A DNA stretch of 64,000 nt from Spirochaetota bacterium (GTDB lineage: Bacteria; Spirochaetota; Brachyspiria; Brachyspirales; JACRPF01). The translations under genes were made by a program, and so were the position numbers. Every line of letters begins with the position of its first letter. The stretch's first letter is position 1. Below the pieces are notes generated by a model. That model saw only the letters and a program-made list of their open reading frames with translations. It did no database searches and had not been told where the DNA came from. The DNA is taken from NCBI GenBank assembly GCA_016214035.1, contig JACRPF010000008.1:167166-231165 (forward strand). Reading direction: 5' to 3'. Shown here piece by piece: positions 17,326 to 26,116 of this stretch.

Positions 17326-18618
17326 TCACTCATCCCCGAAGGGATTGCGCACGAATTCGCGCGAGGGACGAAAATGCGAGAAGAGCAGCTTGAGCACCTG
17401 GTTCGATATCCTGCCCGAGAACCGGATATAGCATTTCATCTCGTCGGGAACCGCGCCGAACGAACTTTTCATGGCAGCCGATGTGCGCCCCGTGTTGATG
17501 CGCGCGATGCGTGACGATATCCCCGCGCGTATGTCGTCGAGAAGGATGTTCTGATAGAGCTCATACGTTTTGTTCTGTTCATAATCAAGTCCGTGCGCGT
17601 ACCCCTCCGTCTCATCGCCGTTGATGATGCGGGTGGTGAAGCCGAGAACGCTGTTCTCATGCGTGTAGATATCGCAGACGAACCGGTCGCCGAGATGCTT
17701 TTTCAACGCCGTGAAATATGCGGGCGGCAAGGTGAAGAGCCGGAACCGCGCCTTGTCCGCCACATCGCCGTAGAGCGCGTGCAGAACGTCCTGCCGGGCC
17801 GTAAGCGCTTCAAGATCGAGCGTACGCCGCTCCATGCAGCGCCCTTTGGCGATGACGCCGTTCACACGCCGCCGGTATTTCGGCTTCATGCACTTCACAT
17901 AATCGTCGAACGTGTTCCATGCCGGATCAACCGGCACCGCCATGTTCGGACCCGCGTCGAAGGAATAGAACCCGTACTGCCGGAGCATGTCGCCGTCATG
18001 CGCGGTGCGGTCGTAAAAATCCTTCACGATCGTGACATTCACGGGAACATCGGAGGATGACCGTATCCGGTACGCGGCTTCCACAACCGCGGTGAGCGCC
18101 AGCGCACCCGATACGCCTTCCGCAAACGAATAGCCGTGTTCTCCGCTCAGCATGGCATTGCCGCAGAACAGAAAACGCACCGATGCGGCACCTGCCATGG
18201 CTTCATGCACCTTATCGGCGACACTCTGTTTCTTCCGCTGGTACTGAAACACCGCCGGCTGATGCATGTTCGGATTGACGGTCACGAGCTGATAATAGGC
18301 GATACCCGCCGGTCCTGAAGCATCGCTGAACACGGCGTATCTGAACCGCATATTATGCGGCGGCGTCTCCTCCACCGCTGCAAGATATTCCGTGGAAAGA
18401 AAGACATCGTGTTTCCTGTTGCAGCCGTTCCATACATCGTGCGGCACATCTCCGATGCGTTCATGCAGCGTCATCGTGAAACCTGACGGTGCCGGCTTTC
18501 CCGACACACGCCGGTAGTGCGCGGTGAATTTCATTTTCAGCCGTGCAGCGAACACCGAATGCGCAGCTGCACGGAATCCGCCGCCGCGTTTGCGCAATAC
18601 CGTAATGTCATCCGTCAT
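17326..18618 (-). CDS. FemAB/BioF2-like GNAT-fold acyltransferase
   Basis: A 430-residue protein with two GNAT-like halves, as in FemAB and Peptidogalycan_bs proteins. FLSTEYLAAVEETPPHNMRFRYAVF resembles the first half of these enzymes, and FDDYVKCMKPKYRRRVNGVIAKG resembles the stretch before the second acceptor domain, followed by FTLPPAYFTALKKHLGDRFVCDIY. Such enzymes attach amino acids or acyl groups to cell-envelope precursors, but the substrate here is unknown. The start at 18618 forms an ATGA overlap with the stop of the upstream GNAT gene. The reading frame stays open for about 100 codons further upstream, but that part is antisense to codon use in the GNAT gene and is excluded. Confidence 0.65.
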   Translation of the reverse strand: MTDDITVLRKRGGGFRAAAHSVFAARLKMKFTAHYRRVSGKPAPSGFTMTLHERIGDVPHDVWNGCNRKHDVFLSTEYLAAVEETPPHNMRFRYAVFSDASGPAGIAYYQLVTVNPNMHQPAVFQYQRKKQSVADKVHEAMAGAASVRFLFCGNAMLSGEHGYSFAEGVSGALALTAVVEAAYRIRSSSDVPVNVTIVKDFYDRTAHDGDMLRQYGFYSFDAGPNMAVPVDPAWNTFDDYVKCMKPKYRRRVNGVIAKGRCMERRTLDLEALTARQDVLHALYGDVADKARFRLFTLPPAYFTALKKHLGDRFVCDIYTHENSVLGFTTRIINGDETEGYAHGLDYEQNKTYELYQNILLDDIRAGISSRIARINTGRTSAAMKSSFGAVPDEMKCYIRFSGRISNQVLKLLFSHFRPSREFVRNPFGDE

Positions 18619-19139
18619 TCGTACCGCTCCCTGTTCAGTCTCATATAGTATATCCCCTTCCCGCGCAGCAGGACCGGCCGCAGCATGCGTCTGAAGCCCG
18701 CCGAACGGTACAGCGATTCGGCCGCGCTTTTCGGCATCGTCAGGAGCAGCGCGCCGCGATACGCGTGTTCGCTTGCCGCCCGGAGTAGCGTGTTCATCAG
18801 CATCCTGCCGATACCCGCGCCCTGTACCCGTCCGTCGACGAAGAGCTGATCGATATACAATACCGATGACAGATGCGGTATCGGCGCAAGCCGAAACCCG
18901 GTGATGAATCCGACCGGCCACTTTGCTTTCATTGAGGTGAATCCAATAAAGCCGCTGTTTTTCATTGTTCTTCCGATAGTTTCAGCGACCGCGGCACTGT
19001 CCCATCGCTCATTCCACGGCGGTGACGCGAATACATCGCAGAACAGCGTACTGAAGCCGGCGATATCATGCGCCGTCATCTGCCGCACCATAATGCCCGC
19101 AGCCGTGTTCCTTTCCCTGCCGTTCGACGGTACGCTCAT
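18615..19139 (-). CDS. GNAT family N-acetyltransferase
   Basis: A 174-residue acetyltransferase. The fold is seen in MVRQMTAHDIAGFSTLF, then FITGFRLAP, the beta4 strand SSVLYIDQLFV, the acetyl-CoA loop QGAGIGRML (the Q/RxxGxG/A motif) and AAESLYRSAGFRRM near the end. An in-frame ATG 16 codons in (MVRQM) is an alternative start. It is tightly packed: one-base overlap (TAATG) with the lipoprotein hydrolase gene before it and ATGA overlap with the FemAB-like gene after it. Confidence 0.85.
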   Translation of the reverse strand: MSVPSNGRERNTAAGIMVRQMTAHDIAGFSTLFCDVFASPPWNERWDSAAVAETIGRTMKNSGFIGFTSMKAKWPVGFITGFRLAPIPHLSSVLYIDQLFVDGRVQGAGIGRMLMNTLLRAASEHAYRGALLLTMPKSAAESLYRSAGFRRMLRPVLLRGKGIYYMRLNRERYE

Positions 19140-19726
19140 TACATGCCTCCGGCCATCACATCGTCAATGCTTTTAAGATACGCCGCATCGCCGATGTTCA
19201 TGGCCGCGGATCCGATGAAAGTTCCCGCGAGTTCACGGAACGGAAAGCGCTGCCGATCGATATCCTCGCGATACACCGGCGACAGCGAACATAACATAAC
19301 GTCGCCAACCGGAATACGCCGGGCGACTTCACGTGCGATAACCGCGCCGAATGAGAAACCGAACAGATGACAGTGTCTGCCCGCGTAGGTATTCGTTACC
19401 GTATGACAAAGCTCGATTGCGGCATGTGAAAACGCCGTATATGAAAACCGATGCCAGCCGATGTCGGCATACACGGGCTCGATGCCGTGCAGCCGGTATG
19501 CCGCTCCGACGGCCGCGTATGCCGGATCCGCGGTGCGGTGCCCATAACCGGGAATAATGACGGCGATATCGGACCGCGTATCGGCCCATCCCTCGCATGC
19601 ACGTACCGAGACAACCGGTAGTGTGTCCACCGCTCTGCCGCCGCAGGCAGTTAGAAATACTGCTGCAATAAAGGCACAGAGAATCCGGACGGGCTTATTC
19701 CCCGGTAGTATACCATTACGCATCAT
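19139..19726 (-). CDS. Lipoprotein with alpha/beta-hydrolase fold
   Basis: A 195-residue protein with a lipoprotein signal (lipobox LTAC; Cys28). The mature part has IAVIIPGYGHRT at the oxyanion position and HLFGFSFGAVIAREVARRI, whose G-F-S-F-G is the nucleophile elbow of alpha/beta hydrolases. It is short for the fold, and a clear catalytic His after the core is hard to place (only short segments follow), so activity is uncertain. It is the first of three overlapping genes with the GNAT and FemAB-like acyltransferases, suggesting a shared envelope-modification job. Confidence 0.7.
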   Translation of the reverse strand: MMRNGILPGNKPVRILCAFIAAVFLTACGGRAVDTLPVVSVRACEGWADTRSDIAVIIPGYGHRTADPAYAAVGAAYRLHGIEPVYADIGWHRFSYTAFSHAAIELCHTVTNTYAGRHCHLFGFSFGAVIAREVARRIPVGDVMLCSLSPVYREDIDRQRFPFRELAGTFIGSAAMNIGDAAYLKSIDDVMAGGM

Positions 19727-19910
19727 TGACCGTGCTCAGTTCCGGAATAACGCATGTTTCATTCCGCTGCTTGAGGACTGGAATCCCCGTATACTTACAT
19801 TGCAGTATCAATAACGAGACACAAAACGATTTATTGCGATAAAAAACTGATGTATTTCAGAGCATCACTAACACGAGCCGGCTCACGTTGTACACGAGCT
19901 GGGGGCAGTC

Positions 19911-20297
19911 GTGCATCCCCTCAATGAACCTACGAAACGTGAATTCGCTCTCAGAATGCTCAACATCCTCACATCCTGCGGGGATGCCGTGAAAGCCGAA
20001 GGGGTTGACGCAACGGAAAGAACAGCGATGCTCAAGGCGCTGGTGGATGCCGCGTTCGCAGCCGAAGATGCTCAGATCAGGATGACCGCTGAGGCCCGGA
20101 AAGCGTCCGCCCTTTCGCGCTCATGCGCGGATGAAGCGTATGCGGCCGCATCGGGAATGCTCGATCTCGTCGCGGGAACGATAGGAAAGGACAGCGCGCT
20201 CACCCGGAGGCTGAGGAAACTCAGAAAAGAGCTCTCACGGGATCCGGCGAAAACGGCGCCGCTAGACGGATCATCGGTCGATACCAAGATCGCGTAG
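19911..20297 (+). CDS. Conserved hypothetical protein, 128 residues
   Basis: A Lys/Ala-rich helical protein (VDATERTAMLKALVDAAFAAEDAQIRM, then MLDLVAGTIGKDSALTRRLRKLRKEL). It probably forms a helical bundle. I have the impression that similar short proteins occur in spirochaete genomes but cannot name a family. The start is taken as GTG 19911 after GGGGG; an ATG at 19956 would shorten it by 15 residues. No signal peptide. A 9-bp hairpin follows ten bases after the stop. Confidence 0.55.
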   Translation: MHPLNEPTKREFALRMLNILTSCGDAVKAEGVDATERTAMLKALVDAAFAAEDAQIRMTAEARKASALSRSCADEAYAAASGMLDLVAGTIGKDSALTRRLRKLRKELSRDPAKTAPLDGSSVDTKIA

Positions 20298-20307
20298 GCC
20301 ATGCAGA

Positions 20308-20336
20308 CCCGGACGGGATAGCATATTCCGTCCGGG
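20308..20336 (+). terminator. GC-rich hairpin after the 128-residue gene
   Basis: CCCGGACGG (20308-20316) pairs perfectly with CCGTCCGGG (20328-20336) across an 11-base loop. There is no U-tract after it, so it is a terminator-like or RNA-protecting hairpin rather than a canonical intrinsic terminator. Confidence 0.4.
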
Positions 20337-20467
20337 CCGTATGGTACAGTATTATCAGCAACGGTCGTTCAACGATATCCGTGCCGCACGTCTGGCGCTC
20401 GGCCTACATATCAGCTGCGCCGGAACCATTCCTGTCACATTTTTTCACCCGCGCGTGAATGCGAAGA

Positions 20468-20612
20468 AAGGAAATATCTTTTTCGGAATCGTCAAAACTG
20501 TTTGAGCAACATAGACCCCGTCAGATGCGCAGTCATTTGTTAGACAATAAACATCAAATGACAGCAATATAGCATGCGAGTTTTTTGACGATTCCGAAAA
20601 AGATATTTCCTT
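20468..20612. repeat. 145-bp element with 30-bp perfect terminal inverted repeats
   Basis: Bases 20468-20497 and 20583-20612 are perfect 30-bp inverted copies of each other. Between them lies a second 8-bp inverted pair, GTCATTTG (20532-20539) and CAAATGAC (20555-20562). The element fills much of the 342-bp gap between two convergent genes and has no coding frame of note. A miniature inverted-repeat transposon is one reading, and a bidirectional terminator or structured RNA another. No obvious target-site duplication is seen. The rest of the gap shows nothing recognisable. Confidence 0.7.
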
Positions 20613-20639
20613 CCGAGCCTCAACGCGCGTCCATCTCCG

Positions 20640-21671
20640 CTACGCGGACTCCCTCACCATCAACCTCGACGGCAGCCTCGAGCTCTCCACCTTCTTCCCG
20701 CCGATGAGCGCTATAAGCTTTTCCGCGGCGCCTCGGCCCACGTCGTAGAACGGGTTCTCTATCGTGGTGAGCGCGGGGGATATAAGCGTGGCCACGTCCT
20801 GATTGTCGAAACCCGCAACGCGCACGGCGTCGGGGATGCGTATGCCGTTGCGTTTCATCTCCTCGATGAGTCCGAAGGCCATGCGGTCGTTCGCGCAGAC
20901 AATGGCGTCGGGGAACGGCTTTTTCATGAACTGCTCGGCGGCGTATCTGCCGCTCGTACGCGAGAAATTCCCTTCGACGATCTTCGACACGGTGCAGTCA
21001 TATTCACCGGCAAGACGCATGAGGAGCGATTTACGGTCGATGGCGTTGACGAACTGCTCGCCGCCGGTGACGAATCCTATCGTTCTAACACCGTTGTCAT
21101 GGAAATATTTCAAAAGCTCCCGAAGCCCGGATTCGGAATCAGTATCGACTGAGATATAGGGTTTTCCCGGCACATAGTGATGGACGAGTACAAACGGGAT
21201 ATTTTTCCGGTGCAGTTCGTCGAAGCGGTCGTTCTGTGCTATGCTGCCGCCGAGAAAGATAAAACCATCTACCGAATGCGAGAGCACCTCATGCGCGAGC
21301 GACGCCGATGACAGCCCGTCGTCGGCGATGACATTGAGCGAAAAACGAGCCTCGGTTGCCGCACTCACCGCTCCGTAAAGCATCTTTGAAAAATATTCCG
21401 ACGGCACCGTACGTACGCGTCCCTCGGAGAGCGAGAACGGGATGACGAGCGCGATGCGGAAGCTTTTTTTCTGATAGAAACTCCGCGCGAGGCTTGACGG
21501 CACATACCCGTGCTTCTTCGCAAGCTCGCCGATGCGGGCTTTCGTGGAATCGGGGATGAGCGGGCTTCCGGCGAGCGCGCGTGAAACGGTCGAGGGGGAG
21601 ACGCCGGCAAATGCGGCAATCTCCCGCCTCGTGACCTTTTTCTTTTTATTTTTTGCTGAAGGCTGCGTCAA
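20640..21671 (-). CDS. LacI family transcriptional regulator
   Basis: A 343-residue LacI/GalR regulator. The HTH is at about 13-35 (VTRREIAAFAGVSPSTVSRALAGS), then the hinge helix region and a periplasmic-binding-protein-like sensor (FIFLGGSIAQNDRFDEL, VSVDTDSESGLRELLKYF, PDAIVCANDRMAFGLIEEM, VRVAGFDNQD). No ATG lies before the HTH; the first plausible start is TTG 21671, giving a 26-base overlap with the end of the isomerase gene. It is the last gene of the long minus-strand carbohydrate operon and probably regulates it. Inducer: likely a sugar, identity unknown. Confidence 0.92.
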   Translation of the reverse strand: MTQPSAKNKKKKVTRREIAAFAGVSPSTVSRALAGSPLIPDSTKARIGELAKKHGYVPSSLARSFYQKKSFRIALVIPFSLSEGRVRTVPSEYFSKMLYGAVSAATEARFSLNVIADDGLSSASLAHEVLSHSVDGFIFLGGSIAQNDRFDELHRKNIPFVLVHHYVPGKPYISVDTDSESGLRELLKYFHDNGVRTIGFVTGGEQFVNAIDRKSLLMRLAGEYDCTVSKIVEGNFSRTSGRYAAEQFMKKPFPDAIVCANDRMAFGLIEEMKRNGIRIPDAVRVAGFDNQDVATLISPALTTIENPFYDVGRGAAEKLIALIGGKKVESSRLPSRLMVRESA

Positions 21672-22641
21672 ATGCTAACTGCGACGGAGCAAAATCGACC
21701 TTCTTCACGAACATGGCGGCTTCTTTGGCGCCGTGCTCGCGGTCCATGCCGCTGTCTTCCCATTCCACGGAGAGCGGGCCCTTGTAGCCGATGTTGTTGA
21801 GCGCGCGGATTATCTCCTCGAAATTGACGGTGCCGTGTCCGAGCGAACGGAAATTCCATCCGCGGCGCGGGTCGCCGAACTCGAGGTGCGATCCGAGTAT
21901 GCCTTCATACCCGTTGAGCGTAACGATGGCGTCCTTCATGTGCACGTGATAGATGCGGTCGCCGAACGTCTCGATGAAGCGCTTGGGGTCGAGACCCTGC
22001 CAGAGCAGGTGCGACGGATCGAAATTGAAGCCGAACTCGGGGCGGTTCTTGATGGCCTCAAGCGCCCGTTTCGTGGAATAGATGTCGAACGCTATCTCGG
22101 TGGGATGGACTTCAAGCGCGAACTTCACGCCGCATTCCTTGAACACGTCGAGGATGGGGTTGAAGGTCTTCGCGAAGAACGCATAGCCTTCATCGAGTTC
22201 CTGCTGGGTTACCGGCGGGAACGAATAGATCATATGCCACACCGGTGAGCCGGTGAATCCGCAGACCACGCCGATGCCGAGGTTCTTCGCCGCGCGCGCC
22301 GCATTCTTCATGGATTCGATGGCCCATGCGCGTTTCTTCTCGGCGTTGCCTTTGCAGTCCGCCGGGGCGAAGCCGTCGCTCCGTGCATCGAAATTCGGAT
22401 CGCAGATGAGCTGACCCGCGAGGTGATTGGATATCGCATAGAGCTTCAAGCCGTATTTCTTGAGCGTCGCGAGCTTATCCTCGCAGTATTTTTTGTCGAC
22501 TGCCGCCTTGAACACATCCATGTGGTCGCCCCAGCAGGCGAGTTCAAGCCCTTCGTAGCCGAAGTCCTTTGCCTTCTGACACATCGTTTCGAACGGAAGA
22601 TCGGCCCACTGGCCGGTGAACAGAGTTACTAAACGTCCCAT
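21646..22641 (-). CDS. Xylose-isomerase-like TIM-barrel sugar isomerase/epimerase
   Basis: A 331-residue AP-endonuclease-2-type TIM barrel. Metal ligands of the family are visible: Glu in KFALEVHPTEIAF, Asp/His in FNFDPSHLLWQG, His in YHVHMKDA and Glu in LSVEWEDSGMD. Residues CWGDHMDV near the N-terminus and VVCGFTGSPVWHMIYS are also family-like. It is larger than the four other isomerases in the locus. The family includes isomerases, epimerases and 3-keto-sugar-processing enzymes. AAGGAG precedes the start by 7 bases. It follows a Gfo/Idh/MocA gene and is translationally joined to the LacI gene. Confidence 0.88.
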   Translation of the reverse strand: MGRLVTLFTGQWADLPFETMCQKAKDFGYEGLELACWGDHMDVFKAAVDKKYCEDKLATLKKYGLKLYAISNHLAGQLICDPNFDARSDGFAPADCKGNAEKKRAWAIESMKNAARAAKNLGIGVVCGFTGSPVWHMIYSFPPVTQQELDEGYAFFAKTFNPILDVFKECGVKFALEVHPTEIAFDIYSTKRALEAIKNRPEFGFNFDPSHLLWQGLDPKRFIETFGDRIYHVHMKDAIVTLNGYEGILGSHLEFGDPRRGWNFRSLGHGTVNFEEIIRALNNIGYKGPLSVEWEDSGMDREHGAKEAAMFVKKVDFAPSQLAFDAAFSKK

Positions 22642-22667
22642 TGTGAGTCTCCTTATTTTGATTTCGA

Positions 22668-22697
22668 GAGAACAAGGGGCTGAAGCCCCTTGTTCTC
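22668..22697 (-). repeat. Perfect 14-bp-stem hairpin between operon genes
   Basis: Bases 22668-22681 and 22684-22697 are perfectly complementary with a 2-base loop. On the transcript it lies after a dehydrogenase stop and 26 bases before the next start codon. There is no U-tract. It may protect the upstream mRNA end or attenuate downstream expression. Confidence 0.6.
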
Positions 22698-22713
22698 CAT
22701 TATTTTAGTTCTA

Positions 22714-23874
22714 TCAGACTGTTATCTTCGTCCACTTACTATTATCATTGAACCCGTTATCTACCACAGCTTTGATGAATGCAAGGCCGCGGAGACCGTC
22801 GTCGACGCCCGGGAAGTCGAGTTCGAGGTCGGATGGCTTCCTGCCCTCCTCAAGTGCAACGAGCGTGTCAGCGAAGTTTACGTACAGGTTCGCGAACGCT
22901 TCGATGAACGCCTCGGGATGTCCTACCGGAATACGGCTGCCGCGGTCGGCCGCCGGGGTGAGATAACCGCCGCCCTTGCGTTCGTAGGTCATCACCGGAG
23001 TATCGTCTTTCTGCACGAGCAGATAATTCGGGTTCTCCTGTTTCCATGCAATGCGGCCCTTCTCGCAGTACACGCGGATATTGAGCCCGCACGCCTCGCC
23101 GAACGATATCTGCGATGCGTGGAGCACGCCCTTCGCGCCGTTGTTGAAGCGCAGAAGCACGTTGCCGTCATTGTCGAGCGGCTGACCTTTGAAACAGGTA
23201 AGGTCCGCGCAGACGCTGTCGATGGTAAGCCCGGTGATGTACTCTGCGAGATTGAAGCAGTGCGTGCCGATGTCGCCCATGCAGTTCGATATACCTGAGA
23301 CCTTCGGGTCCATGCGCCACGGGTTTATCTTGAGCCCCACGCTCGACATGAGCGCGAGTATCCAGCCCTGCGGGAACTCCACGACCACTTTCATCACCTT
23401 GCCCAGTTCGCCGCCGGAAACCATGGCTTTCGCCTGTTTCACCATCGGATAACCGGTGTAGTTATGCGTGAGCATGAACGCCCGTTTCGTCTTTGCGATG
23501 ATGTTCTTTATCTCGCGCCCCTCGTCCATGGTGTAGGAAAGCGGTTTCTCGCAGACCACATGAAACCCGGCCTCAAGCGCGGCCTTCACCGGCTTGAAAT
23601 GCATATGGTTGGGCGTCACCACCGTCACAAAATCGATGCGCTTGTCGGCGGGCAGTTTTTTTTCCGCCGCGAGCATCGCGTCGAAGGTGTCATACACGCG
23701 TGACGGGTCTATCGCGAGACGTTTTCCCGTCTCCTGCGATTTCTCGGGATTCGACGAGAACGCGCCGGCTACAACGTCGATGCGTCCGTCCATGCGCGCC
23801 GCTTTCCGGTGCACATCGCCGATGAACGCGTCGTAACTGCCGCCCACCATTCCCATGCGTAATTTTCGTGCCAT
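22714..23874 (-). CDS. Gfo/Idh/MocA family oxidoreductase
   Basis: A 386-residue NAD(P)-dependent dehydrogenase. The Rossmann start is slightly atypical (RMGMVGGSYDAFIGDVHRKA). The family EKP motif is in HVVCEKPLSYTMDEG, and the catalytic C-terminal domain has MDPKVSGISNCMGDIGTHCFNLAEY, which includes the conserved G-D-I-G-T-H before the active-site His. It oxidises a hydroxyl of a sugar or polyol; the exact substrate is unknown. AAGGAG lies 6 bases before the start. Upstream and downstream genes are another Gfo/Idh/MocA enzyme and a TIM-barrel isomerase. Confidence 0.93.
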   Translation of the reverse strand: MARKLRMGMVGGSYDAFIGDVHRKAARMDGRIDVVAGAFSSNPEKSQETGKRLAIDPSRVYDTFDAMLAAEKKLPADKRIDFVTVVTPNHMHFKPVKAALEAGFHVVCEKPLSYTMDEGREIKNIIAKTKRAFMLTHNYTGYPMVKQAKAMVSGGELGKVMKVVVEFPQGWILALMSSVGLKINPWRMDPKVSGISNCMGDIGTHCFNLAEYITGLTIDSVCADLTCFKGQPLDNDGNVLLRFNNGAKGVLHASQISFGEACGLNIRVYCEKGRIAWKQENPNYLLVQKDDTPVMTYERKGGGYLTPAADRGSRIPVGHPEAFIEAFANLYVNFADTLVALEEGRKPSDLELDFPGVDDGLRGLAFIKAVVDNGFNDNSKWTKITV

Positions 23875-23973
23875 ATCTTACTCCTTACATGATAGTTGCT
23901 GCAAGGGCAATCCTATCGTGCCGTACACCGTCCGCCATGAACCGCATTTGCTTTTCATGAACGCCGTTGACCT

Positions 23974-25119
23974 TTAGATCTTTACCCAAACCTGCTTTTT
24001 CGAACTTTCGATGATCTTGTCGCAGAGTTCAAGCTCGCGGAGCCCGTCCTTGAACGTCGCATAGTTCGGCTTGTCCTTTGAACCGCTCAGAATGCGCGAA
24101 TAATATTCTTTGTACATCTGCTTGAACGTATCGGGGAACCCTTCGTTGTGTCCGCCCGGATAGCTTGCGATGGCGCGCGCTTCCGGCGAGAGCAGCGACG
24201 GATCTTTTAAAAGCGTTTCGTTCGCCTTGTCGCGGTTGCCTATCCACAGTTCGTTCGGCCGTTCCGAGTCGTAGGAAAGCGCCTTCTTCGCGCCGTCGAT
24301 CTCGAAATAGAGACGGTTCTTCCGGCCTGCCGACACCTGACTCACCGTGAGTACGCCGTGCGCGCCGTTGTCGAACTTGAAGAGCACCGACGCATAGTCC
24401 TCGGTGGTGATATCAACATCGATGTAATCCTCAGGTTTGAGCATCTTACCCGAATACGTCTCAACCGGTTTCGCCGGTTTCTTCCGTTTGGGATGCACGG
24501 TGGAGAAATCCGCGAACACTTCGGTGATGCGAATTCCCGACACATGTTCTATCATGTCCATCCAATGCGAACCGATGTCCGCAACTGCCCGCGAATCTCC
24601 CGACATCTTCGGCTCAAGGCGCCAGTTGTAGTCGGTGTCGTAGTAGAGCCAGTCCTGGAGATACGAACCGTGGATTGCGTAGATGCGGCCCACGTCGCCG
24701 GTAGAGATCATGCTTCGCGATTGCCGCACGAGCGGATAGAAGCGCAAGTTGAAGTTCACCGCGTTCTGCACGCCCTGCTTCTCGGCAAGCTCAACGAGCT
24801 CGCGCGCTTCCTTTGCCGTTGTCGCCAGCGGCTTTTCGCAGATGACGTGTTTCCCGGCGAGGAGCGCATCCTTCACCATCGGATAGTGCAGAAAATTCGG
24901 CGTACACACATGCACCGCCGTTATCGACTTGTCCGCAAGCAGTTCCTTGTAGTCGATGTAATACTTGTCAACACCGAGCTGGTCGGCGCTTTTTTTCGCC
25001 ACGTCCGGATTATTGTCCGAAAAAGCGGCTACATTCACGATGCCGGTGCGCCGGAGCGCTTCCATATGCGCCGGTCCGATAAAACCGAGTCCGATGACTC
25101 CCACATTTACTTTCGCCAT
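23974..25119 (-). CDS. Gfo/Idh/MocA family oxidoreductase
   Basis: A 381-residue enzyme. [18 protein letters not shown] is the GxGxxG cofactor site, [19 protein letters not shown] the EKP motif, and [29 protein letters not shown] the catalytic region with the D-I-G-S-H motif. It resembles sugar dehydrogenases of the locus but is no more than distantly similar to its neighbour, so they probably act on different substrates or positions. AGGAG precedes the ATG by 8 bases. The 205-bp gap upstream holds one of the hairpin repeats. Confidence 0.94.
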   Translation of the reverse strand: MAKVNVGVIGLGFIGPAHMEALRRTGIVNVAAFSDNNPDVAKKSADQLGVDKYYIDYKELLADKSITAVHVCTPNFLHYPMVKDALLAGKHVICEKPLATTAKEARELVELAEKQGVQNAVNFNLRFYPLVRQSRSMISTGDVGRIYAIHGSYLQDWLYYDTDYNWRLEPKMSGDSRAVADIGSHWMDMIEHVSGIRITEVFADFSTVHPKRKKPAKPVETYSGKMLKPEDYIDVDITTEDYASVLFKFDNGAHGVLTVSQVSAGRKNRLYFEIDGAKKALSYDSERPNELWIGNRDKANETLLKDPSLLSPEARAIASYPGGHNEGFPDTFKQMYKEYYSRILSGSKDKPNYATFKDGLRELELCDKIIESSKKQVWVKI

Positions 25120-25187
25120 TACCGATACTCCTGAAATGTATTAAAAAAAATACTGCATTCGCAATTTGTCTATTCCCGTTTCACTTA

Positions 25188-25275
25188 CTGTCGCTCTCGC
25201 GACGCATCCGGCGTCGCTGGCGCTAGCGAACGCGGGCAAGACTTTATACTATTTACTGTCACGCATCCTGCGTGA
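25188..25275. repeat. Intergenic hairpin-pair repeat, copy 1
   Basis: Two hairpins: GCGACGC/GCGTCGC (25199-25205 and 25211-25217, loop ATCCG) and TCACGCATCCTGCGTGA (25259-25275). The flank CTGTCGCTCTC (25188-25198) and the block TGGCGCT after the first hairpin recur in copy 2. See copies at 27221 and 33757. It lies between two genes of the minus-strand operon. Confidence 0.65.
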
Positions 25276-25324
25276 TGTACCTGTTCATTCCTCCTTTTGA
25301 TTCTGCTTTCCAATGCCCGCGTTT

Positions 25325-26095
25325 TTATTTATTTCCGACGGCAAGTTTGTTCGTCGTCAGATATTTGTAGCTCTGCTCGATAGCCGTGAACATGTCGGTA
25401 TCACAGCGGTCGAGTTCCACGATGACCCAGCGGAGCACTGAAGGATCAGCCGCATGGATTATCGGCGGTATATCGAGCTTGCCGGTGCCGAGCGCCATCA
25501 TCGCCGTATCTTTCTGAAGCGGGCCGTCTTTGATATGGAGGAACAGCGTGCGTTTCTTCAACTTCGCCGTTTCCTTGGCGGGATCGTTCGCCTGGAAATT
25601 GCTCGCCCAGTATGCGTCTATCTCGAACCAGATCTTCGGCGCAAGCGCGGCGAAATGATCATATGCAACCTTTCCGTCAACGATCACATATTCCCACCAG
25701 TGATTGTGGATGAACAGTTTTATGTTGTGTTTCTCAAGCGCTTCGGCTATGCCGTTGAGCTTTTCAGCGGTCTTCTTTATCTCGTCGAGTGTCTTGAACT
25801 GGTCCTGGCCGAAACCGGTGCAGGCACAGTCGAGCCCGAGTATGCCGGCGGTGTCAACGGCTTCCTGGACATTCGTCATCTCGCGCACCCAGGGCCCGTG
25901 GCTTGAGGATACCACCATGCCGTTATCCTCAACCACTTTGCGCAGTTTCGCCGCGCCGAGGTCGTAGAACCCGGCCGGCTCAACGCCCTTGTATCCGATC
26001 TTTGCAAGCCGCTCGATGACGGCCACCGGATTGACTTTTGCCTCTTCACGAAGCGAATACAACTGAACTGAAATCGGTTTAATGTTGTCGCCCAT
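25325..26095 (-). CDS. Xylose-isomerase-like TIM-barrel sugar isomerase/epimerase
   Basis: A 256-residue TIM barrel of the AP-endonuclease-2 type. It has LAKIGYKGVEPAGF near the N-terminus, FIHNHWWEYV, then WFEIDAYWASNFQ, FLHIKDGPLQK and VIVELDRC, giving the spaced Glu/Asp/His metal ligands. It is the same length as, and resembles, the isomerase at 29143, so the two may be paralogs. The ribosome site is CAGGAG before ATG. Preceded by a Gfo/Idh/MocA gene 21 bases upstream. The sugar is unknown. Confidence 0.88.
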   Translation of the reverse strand: MGDNIKPISVQLYSLREEAKVNPVAVIERLAKIGYKGVEPAGFYDLGAAKLRKVVEDNGMVVSSSHGPWVREMTNVQEAVDTAGILGLDCACTGFGQDQFKTLDEIKKTAEKLNGIAEALEKHNIKLFIHNHWWEYVIVDGKVAYDHFAALAPKIWFEIDAYWASNFQANDPAKETAKLKKRTLFLHIKDGPLQKDTAMMALGTGKLDIPPIIHAADPSVLRWVIVELDRCDTDMFTAIEQSYKYLTTNKLAVGNK

Positions 26096-26116
26096 CTGAC
26101 TCTCCTGTTTTTTTAT

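Noticed and set aside
18619..18921. N-terminal 100 codons upstream of the FemAB-like gene
   Set aside because: They overlap the GNAT gene in another frame, and the residues are Arg/Ala-rich noise; start 18618 gives the ATGA junction typical of the region.
24358..25134. 258-residue plus-strand frame opposite a Gfo/Idh/MocA gene
   Set aside because: Antisense shadow; the minus strand holds a complete family match.
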